Positions 1 to 5,873 of a stretch of 34,404 nt of DNA are shown one piece after another. The DNA is from CAZRVH01 sp964624905 (lineage in GTDB: Bacteria; Patescibacteriota; Gracilibacteria; Peribacterales; Peribacteraceae). The stretch covers positions 1 to 34,404 of the forward strand of contig CAZUYK010000013.1 in NCBI GenBank assembly GCA_964624905.1, read 5' to 3'. Both the position numbers and the translations under genes were made by a program. The notes beneath the pieces were generated by a model. It had not been told where the DNA came from. It worked only from the letters and a program-made list of their open reading frames with translations, and ran no database searches. The stretch's first letter is position 1. Every line of letters starts with the position of its first letter.

Positions 1-703
<703 letters not shown>

Positions 704-709
704 GGGAGG

Positions 710-1009
710 TTAGGAAGCTTTGAATTGGGAGAGGTCGAGCAACTTGCTCTTCGGAGCCAGCGTCACGAGGGCGCGCTTCTGAGTGTGGCGCTTCGTCAGG
801 CTGCGGTGTGAGTTGAGCATGCGGGTCTTCTCGCGGACGTGCAGGATGCGCACGCTGGAGACTTCGACGTCATAGAACGACTCAAGCGCCTTCTGCACTT
901 CGATGCGGGTTGCCTCGGGGGCGACGCGCACGGTGTAGGTGCGGCCTGCCTTCAGGCGCTCGGACTTTTCCGTGGTGACGGGGCCGACGATGACGCGTGA
1001 GAGTTCCAT
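710..1009 (-). CDS. rplW: 50S ribosomal protein L23
   Basis: L23 of the large subunit, at the exit tunnel, where it contacts signal recognition particle and trigger factor. The 99-residue product is full length for the family and shows the typical opening VIVGPVTTEKSERL, a central VRVAPEATRIEVQKALE helix-strand section, and a basic loop (REKTRMLNSHRSLTKRHTQKR) that contacts 23S rRNA. It begins 3 nt after the rplD stop with no visible Shine-Dalgarno site (AAGAAATAACAC before ATG), so coupled translation is likely. The order rplD-rplW-rplB is the canonical S10 order. Confidence 0.96.
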   Translation of the reverse strand: MELSRVIVGPVTTEKSERLKAGRTYTVRVAPEATRIEVQKALESFYDVEVSSVRILHVREKTRMLNSHRSLTKRHTQKRALVTLAPKSKLLDLSQFKAS

Positions 1010-1012
1010 GTG

Positions 1013-1780
1013 TTATTTCTTGGAAGAGGAAGCTTTCTTGGCGGCCGGCTTCTTGGCGGCGGCTGCCTTCTTGGGTGCTTTGGGAGCCTTCTCGGCCTTC
1101 TCCTTCACCTCCTTCTTCGCCAGCGGCTTCACCTTCTGGGAGATCATGTCCTTCTTTCCGAAGATCTGCTCTGCTTCCTTGATGGAATCGACGAGGAAGA
1201 CGACGTAGCGGGAGTTCAGGATGGATTCGGGGTTGAGGTAACTGGCGTAGACCGTCGTGACGGACGGGACGTTGCGTGCGGAGAGCTGGAGGGACTTCAT
1301 CTTGCCCGGGCTCACGACGAGGACCTTGCGTCCCATTTCGATCGGAAGCTTGCTCAGGAGCGTTGCGAACGTCTTCGTCTTGATCTCATCGGAGAAGTTT
1401 TCAAGAACGATCACGTTTCCCTTCTGGGCCTGGAGGCTCAGGCAGGAGCGGAGTGCCGCGTGGCGCATCTTCTTCGGCATGGAACGCTCGTAGTTGGCAA
1501 CGTTGCGGGGTCCGAACGTCTTGCCTCCTCCGCGCAGGAGCGGGCTGCGCACCGCACCGCGGCGTGCCTGACCCGTGTGCTTCTGTGCGAACAACTTCTT
1601 GGTGGAACCCTGCACTTCCCCGCGCGTCTTGGCGTGCGCACCGCTGGAACGGCGGTTGCCCTGCTGCAACATCACGGCCTGGTGCATGAGACCCCAGTTC
1701 ACTTCGCTTCCGAAGAGGGACTCGGGGAGCTCCATGCTCTTTCCTTTCTGGCCGGTCATGGAATAGACATCGATCGTCAT
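1013..1780 (-). CDS. rplD: 50S ribosomal protein L4 with Lys/Ala-rich C-terminal extension
   Basis: L4 of the large subunit; its loop lines the exit tunnel, and in E. coli it also represses the S10 operon. Family landmarks are the HQAVMLQQGNRR segment, the extended loop with KHTGQARRGAVRSPLLRGGG and the GPRNVANYERSMPKK stretch. At 255 residues it exceeds the usual 200-210: from about residue 212 it continues as a low-complexity tail of Lys, Ala and Pro (KEKAEKAPKAPKKAAAAKK and more) ending in SSSKK. Such a tail suits extra rRNA contact but has no known role here. The ATG is 2 nt after the rplC stop, so the genes are almost certainly co-translated. Confidence 0.96.
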   Translation of the reverse strand: MTIDVYSMTGQKGKSMELPESLFGSEVNWGLMHQAVMLQQGNRRSSGAHAKTRGEVQGSTKKLFAQKHTGQARRGAVRSPLLRGGGKTFGPRNVANYERSMPKKMRHAALRSCLSLQAQKGNVIVLENFSDEIKTKTFATLLSKLPIEMGRKVLVVSPGKMKSLQLSARNVPSVTTVYASYLNPESILNSRYVVFLVDSIKEAEQIFGKKDMISQKVKPLAKKEVKEKAEKAPKAPKKAAAAKKPAAKKASSSKK

Positions 1781-1782
1781 GA

Positions 1783-2385
1783 TTATTTGGAGGATTCGAG
1801 GGTAAGGAATACCGCACTGCCGGTGGGTCCCGGTACGGGTCCCGTGACGGCAACGATATTTTCTTTTTCATCGCACACAACGATCGTGCGGTTCTTGATG
1901 GTGGTCTTGTCCAAGCCCATGTGGCCTGCCATTCGGTGTCCCTTGAAGATGCGTCCTGGATCGGCGCGCATACCCACGGAACCCGGCTCGCGCTTGAAGT
2001 GCGAACCGTGGGATCCCGGACCTCCGTGGAACCCGTGGCGCTTCATGACTCCCTGGAAACCTTTTCCCTTGGAGGTACCCATGATCGTCACCTTGCTGTC
2101 CTGGGGGAGGATGGAAACGGTGAGCTCCTTGCCGGTTTCGAAACCGTCGAGGGACTCGACCTGCCATTCCTTCTGGAACTTGTAACGCGTGTGCGTATTG
2201 CCCTTGCGGGTCTTCCATTCCTTCGGCTCCATGCCGAGGACGACGGCGTCGTAGCCGTCCTTCTCCTTCGTCTTCTGACGGACGACCGTGTTCGGGCTGA
2301 CCTTGAGGTAAGTCACGGCAACCGCCTCACCGTTGGGGAGAAAGGCGCGGGACATACCGATTTTGCGGGCGATTAGACCAATCAT
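1783..2385 (-). CDS. rplC: 50S ribosomal protein L3
   Basis: L3 of the large subunit, an early assembly protein that reaches the peptidyl-transferase centre. The 200-residue product starts MIGLIARKIGMSRAFLPNGE and carries the diagnostic GTSKGKGFQGVMKRHGFHGG and GSVGMRADPGRIFKGHRMAGHMG segments, including the loop whose Gln is methylated in many bacteria. It is the first gene of this cluster: no rpsJ (S10) sits directly upstream, although S10 precedes L3 in most bacteria. A promoter and a leader with two hairpins lie between 2386 and 2495. The bases before the ATG (CCTCCAAGCCCCCT) contain no Shine-Dalgarno site. Confidence 0.97.
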   Translation of the reverse strand: MIGLIARKIGMSRAFLPNGEAVAVTYLKVSPNTVVRQKTKEKDGYDAVVLGMEPKEWKTRKGNTHTRYKFQKEWQVESLDGFETGKELTVSILPQDSKVTIMGTSKGKGFQGVMKRHGFHGGPGSHGSHFKREPGSVGMRADPGRIFKGHRMAGHMGLDKTTIKNRTIVVCDEKENIVAVTGPVPGPTGSAVFLTLESSK

Positions 2386-2407
2386 AGGGGGCTTGGAGGT
2401 TCATCCG

Positions 2408-2454
2408 GAGCGCTTATTGGAGCAAATCCAAGGCGCTCTCGAACACAAGTTCGA
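2408..2454 (-). promoter_or_regulatory. structured 5' leader of rplC
   Basis: The predicted untranslated leader folds into two adjacent hairpins. The one nearer the gene (2408-2438) is compound: outer arms GAGCGC/GCGCTC and inner arms TTGGA/TCCAA around TTTGC. The distal one (2439-2454) is a perfect 6-bp stem TCGAAC/GTTCGA with a 4-nt loop. Ribosomal-protein operons are commonly controlled by a product binding such a leader; L4 does this for the S10 operon in E. coli. Autoregulation here is inferred from position and structure only. Confidence 0.6.
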
Positions 2455-2466
2455 TGGAGTGCGGGC

Positions 2467-2495
2467 ACTGTAAGGATGTTCAGATTTCAAGTCAA
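2467..2495 (-). promoter_or_regulatory. promoter of the rplC-rplD-rplW-rplB cluster
   Basis: On the minus strand TTGACT (2490-2495) and TACAGT (2467-2472) are separated by 17 nt, an excellent sigma70-type match. Transcription would start near 2460 and give a leader of about 75 nt. This supports rplC as the first gene of the transcript rather than an internal gene. Confidence 0.7.
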
Positions 2496-2585
2496 ATGGA
2501 TTTTGCATGCACCGAACACAAAAATGCGGCATTTCGAATTCCCTTCCAGGAGTGCTTATATAAGGAAGTCAGGGGTATGGAGAAT

Positions 2586-2615
2586 TTGACGGCGGATGAC
2601 GGCTGGGAATACCGT
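2586..2615 (+). promoter_or_regulatory. promoter of orphan RNA unit 1
   Basis: TTGACG (2586-2591) and TACCGT (2610-2615) are spaced by 18 nt. The predicted start near 2622 coincides with the first base of a long stem. It is the weakest of the three promoters in this gap. Confidence 0.4.
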
Positions 2616-2621
2616 AAGCAA

Positions 2622-2749
2622 GCAATCAGCATGTCCTGCTCGCCTTAGCACGAGGGCGACCTCCAACGATGCTGATGCGCAAAGCCCCCTGTCACTGGTT
2701 CGGTGTGACTCATTCCACGCACCAAAGCCTCGACAGGGGGCTTGTTTTT
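2622..2749 (+). ncRNA. orphan structured RNA unit 1 (about 128 nt)
   Basis: No protein is credible here. The predicted transcript opens with a stem: ATCAGCAT (2625-2632) pairs with ATGCTGAT (2669-2676), extendable by GC/GC past one bulged A. The enclosed arm contains a smaller TCGCC/GGCGA pairing. It ends in the strong terminator at 2682-2749. I do not recognise a known family: I looked for SRP, 6S, tmRNA and RNase P signatures and saw none. It lies divergent from rplC, with the promoters back to back, and is followed by two more units of the same plan. Function unknown. Confidence 0.45.
2682..2749 (+). terminator. intrinsic terminator of RNA unit 1
   Basis: A perfect 12-bp stem, AAGCCCCCTGTC (2682-2693) with GACAGGGGGCTT (2732-2743), is followed by GTTTTT. 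The 38-nt apical region folds again (GGTGTG with CGCACC), so this is a compound arm rather than a simple hairpin. Confidence 0.75.
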
Positions 2750-2787
2750 AGAACCCAATGGCTCATTTAATTAATTATAGAATATAT

Positions 2788-2815
2788 TTGACATATGTTA
2801 ATTAGATGCTAATAT
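2788..2815 (+). promoter_or_regulatory. strong promoter of orphan RNA unit 2
   Basis: Consensus TTGACA (2788-2793) and TAATAT (2810-2815), 16 nt apart, in a markedly AT-rich stretch. The predicted start near 2822 falls exactly at the base of a hairpin. The ATG at 2814 overlaps the -10 box and so cannot be part of the transcript. Confidence 0.75.
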
Positions 2816-2821
2816 GCACAT

Positions 2822-3334
2822 CCTTCGACGAGCAATCGACGAAGGCGATCTTTCACCCGGCGATTCCGGGGCACGGTGCCCCACCGCCATCATCATGTTG
2901 ACGCCGAAACCATGGAGGACCCCAAGATATGATTGCCGTCTCGACTCCTTAAGAGCCGACCGGCTCCGTAGGAGTCTGTCTCGTCTTCTTTCATTGGCTC
3001 GGTTGCGCGACGCAGCTGCCAAACGGACAAGTGATCCTGTGTGCTTGTACCTGCTGACAGACTGTCGTGCGTTGCACAGTTGGTCACCTGAGGAACCTCA
3101 TGTCGAGGATCCCGCCAACTATGCATCGCCTTCTGGGATACGCGCATCCCGATTTCCATCCGATCCTACTGAGCCGCCTAGCCCGGTATCAGGAAGACGG
3201 AAGGAACTATGCTCCCGATGTGTCTTGGTGACGCCTCAAACGTCGTTTTCTAGACCAAGAACCATCGCGGACTCACCCCCTTACTGGAAACATGCAGCCT
3301 CACGGCTCATGCAACCGGTAAGGGGGCTCTTTTA
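2822..3334 (+). ncRNA. orphan large structured RNA unit 2 (about 510 nt)
   Basis: A likely non-coding RNA of about 510 nt. It begins with a hairpin at 2822-2845: CCTTCG/CGAAGG, one A-A mismatch, then CGA/TCG closing a GCAA (GNRA) tetraloop. Further clear elements are GGGGCA/TGCCCC near 2870-2885; a compound arm at 2943-2976 (GACTCCT/AGGAGTC around GAGCC/GGCTC); GGGAT/ATCCC near 3138-3153; and a long arm at 3216-3267 (CGATG/CATCG, 2x2 internal loop, TCTTGGT/ACCAAGA). It ends in a strong terminator. RNase P, tmRNA and 6S hallmarks were looked for and not seen. The length and ornate folding recall the class of large bacterial ncRNAs, but no family is assigned. Confidence 0.6.
3276..3334 (+). terminator. 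intrinsic terminator of RNA unit 2
   Basis: A 12-bp stem, CCCCCTTACTGG (3276-3287) with CCGGTAAGGGGG (3315-3326) including one T-G pair, is followed by CTCTTTT. An inner hairpin (CATGCAGCC, TCAC, GGCTCATG) caps it. The plan matches the unit 1 terminator: C5/G5 base, capped by a second hairpin. Confidence 0.75.
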
Positions 3335-3370
3335 TGTCTGTTAGTACGCTTTAAGCCATAATCAGTATAT

Positions 3371-3398
3371 TTGACATAATAATATTTACTATTAAAGT
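3371..3398 (+). promoter_or_regulatory. promoter of orphan RNA unit 3
   Basis: TTGACA (3371-3376) and TAAAGT (3393-3398), 16 nt apart, in AT-rich DNA. The same boxes and spacing recur on the minus strand at 33555-33582, ahead of a protein gene, which supports this as the organism's housekeeping promoter form. Confidence 0.65.
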
Positions 3399-3579
3399 AT
3401 ACTTAATCGCGATCCACGGCACACCGCCGGGGAATCGGAACAACGACCCAAGGAGGCACACTGGGATGAAACGACACTCGACGCGCGAGCGTCACCAGGA
3501 ACATTCGTTCGACTCCGTCCGCGACGATATGGGCGCGTTCGCCATCTAAAAACGCCCAACGAGCAAAAGGAGAACATCC

Positions 3580-3609
3580 ATGGGTTACGAACAAAACCGT
3601 CCGCCGTGA
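3580..3609 (+). CDS. possible 9-residue peptide inside RNA unit 3
   Basis: AAAAGGAG, then 7 nt, then ATG (3580): the spacing and sequence of a textbook Shine-Dalgarno site, in a genome where many real genes lack one. The frame reads MGYEQNRPP and stops at TGA 3607-3609, where the terminator hairpins begin. Its position just ahead of the terminator resembles a leader peptide, but no gene follows on this strand. It could be chance. Confidence 0.25.
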   Translation: MGYEQNRPP

Positions 3610-3646
3610 TGCGGACACCCCGCCTTCCTCCGGAGGGCATATTTTT
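3599..3646 (+). terminator. tandem-hairpin terminator of RNA unit 3
   Basis: GTCCGC/GCGGAC (3599-3616, 6 bp) is followed by a 7-bp hairpin at 3622-3638 (GCCTTCC with GGAGGGC, one T-G pair) and then ATATTTTT. Confidence 0.65.
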
Positions 3647-3853
3647 ACATCAACATGAATTCACTCGCTTTATGTTCAAATAATGTATTCGAACTGCCAA
3701 AGAAAAAGACGAACCTGTGGGGAACGCCTTTTTCGGTTTGATCACAATTATTATTCATAAAAATTGAGAAGAATGAGAGGATTGAGACGATGAAGAGGAT
3801 CTAGAGGAAATTCCTCTAGATCCTCTATTTCTTCTATTGCTTCTATTTCCTCT
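3647..3853. other. AT-rich spacer between RNA unit 3 and doxX
   Basis: No gene is seen. It holds two inverted repeats: a possible bidirectional terminator at 3703-3733 (AAAAAGACG with CGCCTTTTT) and the long palindrome at 3794-3826. A purine-rich run (about 3764-3809) and a pyrimidine-rich run (about 3811-3853) flank the centre of that palindrome. Transcription from unit 3 and from doxX converges here. Confidence 0.6.
3794..3826. repeat. perfect 16-bp inverted repeat between convergent units
   Basis: AGAGGATCTAGAGGAA (3794-3809), one A, then its exact reverse complement (3811-3826). It lies 28 nt past the doxX stop on the minus strand. It can form the same hairpin in RNA from either strand, so it is probably a bidirectional terminator or transcription barrier, although neither side carries an immediate run of T. 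Confidence 0.75.
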
Positions 3854-4255
3854 TCATAGCCACATCATGTCGACGCTGTAGGCTCCCGGACCCATGAAGA
3901 CAAGGGCGAGACAGCCGGCGAAGAGCACGAAATCGTACTCCCAGCCCATCTTTTCCAGCGTGAAGAACGGCACGTTCCATTCGAAGACCTTCTTGTAAGC
4001 GGCTCCGACCATGATGATGGCCAGGCCAAGGGCTGCCCACTGCGTGAGGAATCCGAAGACGAGCGCGGCTCCGCCGAGGAGTTCGCAGATACCGATGAAT
4101 CCCATGAAGGAATTGATGTTTTTCAGCTTCCCCCTGCTATGCACGAGGAACACGATGCCGATCGCGAGGCGCAGGAAGAGCGGAGACATGTCGGGATACC
4201 CGAGGAGAGGAACGAGGGCATTCATAGAATGAAGAAGGAAGAGAATACGGTTCAC
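3854..4255 (-). CDS. DoxX-like small integral membrane protein
   Basis: A 133-residue hydrophobic protein with four predicted membrane helices (about residues 23-42, 50-70, 73-90 and 107-125). The segment LFLRLAIGIVFLVHSRGKLKN, with a conserved-looking helix followed by H..GKLK, and the second helix GICELLGGAALVFGFLTQWAA match the DoxX/DoxD family of quinone- or redox-linked membrane proteins, whose role is poorly defined. GTG at 4255 is taken as start because TACACT (4261-4266) lies 5 nt upstream and AAGGAG lies just before that; an internal ATG at residue 11 is the alternative. It follows the DsbA-like gene by 62 nt, with a TTCCCG/CGGGAA palindrome between (4271-4286), so the pair may be one transcript. 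Confidence 0.75.
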   Translation of the reverse strand: MNRILFLLHSMNALVPLLGYPDMSPLFLRLAIGIVFLVHSRGKLKNINSFMGFIGICELLGGAALVFGFLTQWAALGLAIIMVGAAYKKVFEWNVPFFTLEKMGWEYDFVLFAGCLALVFMGPGAYSVDMMWL

Positions 4256-4270
4256 CCGACAGTGTACTCC

Positions 4271-4286
4271 TTCCCGTACGCGGGAA
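4271..4286. repeat. small palindrome upstream of doxX
   Basis: TTCCCG, TACG, CGGGAA: perfect 6-bp arms immediately upstream of the presumed -10 box of doxX. It could be an operator or a weak terminator for the upstream gene. Confidence 0.35.
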
Positions 4287-4317
4287 AGAGCATATTCGTT
4301 GCAAAAAGGCGTTTTCC

Positions 4318-5784
4318 TTACTTCAGCAGGGCGTCGATTTCCATCCGGAATGTCTCGTAGGGCATTGCTCCGGAGATCGTCGCGGTATCCCCCGTGCGGT
4401 TATGCAGGATGAAAGCCGGAGTACCCGTCACCCCCGCATCATCGCCCTCCCTTATCTGGCGGTCGATCACGTCTTGTTTTCTGCCGTTATCGAAGCAATC
4501 CGAAAATGCCGCGTAATCAAGATCGTCGAACATGGCTGCATATTTGCCGATACTCGCGGTATTCAATTCATTACCCACCTCCTGCAACACCCACATGGCG
4601 TCACTCATCTGCTGTCCTAGCACGGAACCTTGGTCCAACGCGCACTGCACGGCCATGGCGGCGGGCAATGCCCCATCGTGAATGGATGAGAGAGGGTACT
4701 GTTTGATGACGAAACGGACTTTCCCCGTATCGATGTACTCCTCTTTGATCAACGGATACGTTTGCATGTGGAAATTGCGGCAGAACGGACACTCGTAGTC
4801 CGTGTATTCCGTGATGGTCACGGGTGCGGATTCCTCGCCGAACGACAGGACGTCCGCCTGGATTTTCGACGACACTGGCTTTTTGACGGACTTTTGTCGC
4901 AGGGCGCGGGCCGCGGCGCGGGCATCGTACTTGTCCGTTCCCGAAGCGCGCGGATCGGCGGGGACGCTGCTCCACTCCCCTTCCGAGAACGACGGGACCA
5001 TGGCATCCATGGGGATGGCGTTCGCGGGAGCGCGGACTTTGAATCCGGTCGGGAGGGCCTCGCTGGACGCCTGGAAGACGAAGGAGACATTGGGAATCTG
5101 CAGGGAGAGGTAGATACGGGCGTTTTTGACGCGCTCCTCGTGATCCGTGATCACGACGGCGTGGAAATTGAACGCGGGGGAAGCCGTTTCCAACGACGGA
5201 TCGAAGGAGGAAGCCAGGGACAGGAATCCGCGGAGGATGTCCCTATCCACGGTAATGGAATACATCGAGCCGTCCTTTCCCTGCGTACGTTCCATGCGCA
5301 GCATGTCTTCGTTGAACAATTCGGCAAAATCGATGCCGCTGTCCTTGGCGACGGAAGGATTGATCTTCATGCTCACCCACTTCCCTAGTACTTCCTGCAA
5401 GGAAGCCTTGATCCCCTCTTCATCATCGGTTCCCAGTTTTCCCGTCATGCTTTCCAAAAGCCCGTAGAAGGTTTTGTCGGTCACGCGGGTACGCGCCTTG
5501 ATGCGGGCATTCACATCTTCCGACGGCAAGACGAAATCCAGCGTTGCCGATGTTTCCCCCTGGGCTTCTGCAAGCTTCCCTTGCGTACGTCCGCGCACCC
5601 AGAGCGACACATAAAAAGGGTCTTCCGCCGTATAGGACACATGGGTTTCTACGTTTACAGTCCTAGGCGTCGCATCGGTTTGGAAAGCCTTCAGGAGATC
5701 TGCAGGAGAATCGTACGCCGCCAATGCGGACGGTGCCTGGAGCAAGAACGCGAGGGAGACGAGGAGTGGCGAGATGCGCTTCAT
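4318..5784 (-). CDS. secreted DsbA-like thiol oxidoreductase with a large N-terminal domain
   Basis: A 488-residue exported protein. The start is placed at ATG 5784 because it opens a clean signal peptide (MKRISPLLVSLAFLLQAPSALA, cleavage near residue 23); the frame stays open upstream but with non-signal sequence. Residues about 25-290 form an all-beta-looking domain I cannot name, perhaps of the LolA/LppX outer-surface type. A basic linker leads to a thioredoxin-fold DsbA domain (about 310-488) with the active site CPFC (Cys332, Cys335) and a cis-Pro loop GVTGTPAF near residue 455. DsbA-type enzymes introduce or reshuffle disulfides in exported proteins. The exceptionally Cys-rich exported proteins 3 kb away are plausible clients; that link is inference. 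Transcribed divergently from lysS across 89 bp. Confidence 0.85.
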   Translation of the reverse strand: MKRISPLLVSLAFLLQAPSALAAYDSPADLLKAFQTDATPRTVNVETHVSYTAEDPFYVSLWVRGRTQGKLAEAQGETSATLDFVLPSEDVNARIKARTRVTDKTFYGLLESMTGKLGTDDEEGIKASLQEVLGKWVSMKINPSVAKDSGIDFAELFNEDMLRMERTQGKDGSMYSITVDRDILRGFLSLASSFDPSLETASPAFNFHAVVITDHEERVKNARIYLSLQIPNVSFVFQASSEALPTGFKVRAPANAIPMDAMVPSFSEGEWSSVPADPRASGTDKYDARAAARALRQKSVKKPVSSKIQADVLSFGEESAPVTITEYTDYECPFCRNFHMQTYPLIKEEYIDTGKVRFVIKQYPLSSIHDGALPAAMAVQCALDQGSVLGQQMSDAMWVLQEVGNELNTASIGKYAAMFDDLDYAAFSDCFDNGRKQDVIDRQIREGDDAGVTGTPAFILHNRTGDTATISGAMPYETFRMEIDALLK

Positions 5785-5873
5785 GAAAAAAAGGAAGGAA
5801 CGATGGCACTCTACCACGAAGCGGACGGAAACGGCACTTCCGTGAACGGCACGCGCACGGTAGGCTATGATCC

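Larger units (their letters stand above)
3405..3647 (+). ncRNA. orphan RNA unit 3 (about 240 nt) with a possible 9-codon ORF
   Basis: Predicted transcript from the 3371 promoter to the 3599-3646 terminator. As in units 1 and 2, a hairpin sits at the very 5' end (3410-3437: CGATCC, then CGGC/GCCG, closing with GGAATCG). Smaller stems follow (CTCG/CGAG at 3477-3489; GGGCG with CGCCC at 3531-3557). Near the 3' end is a tiny reading frame with a good ribosome-binding site, listed separately. No downstream gene lies on this strand until lysS at 5874, so it is not an obvious leader. Family unknown. Confidence 0.45.

Noticed and set aside
1010..2185. 391-codon plus-strand frame opposite rplD and rplC
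   Set aside because: Shadow of two certain ribosomal protein genes; low-complexity Leu/Gly opening caused by the Lys/Ala tail of L4.
2454..2648. 64-codon plus-strand frame starting at MECGHCKD
   Set aside because: Overlaps the rplC promoter and RNA unit 1; no ribosome site and no known motif apart from a chance CGHC.
2814..3344. 176-codon plus-strand reading frame
   Set aside because: Its ATG overlaps the -10 box of a consensus promoter, the protein is Arg/Ser-rich without any recognisable pattern, and the DNA is better explained by RNA stems.
2622..3647. RNase P RNA, tmRNA, SRP RNA or 6S RNA
   Set aside because: Looked for the RNase P GAGGAAAGTCC core, the tmRNA tag and tRNA-like end, and the SRP core loop; none was seen.
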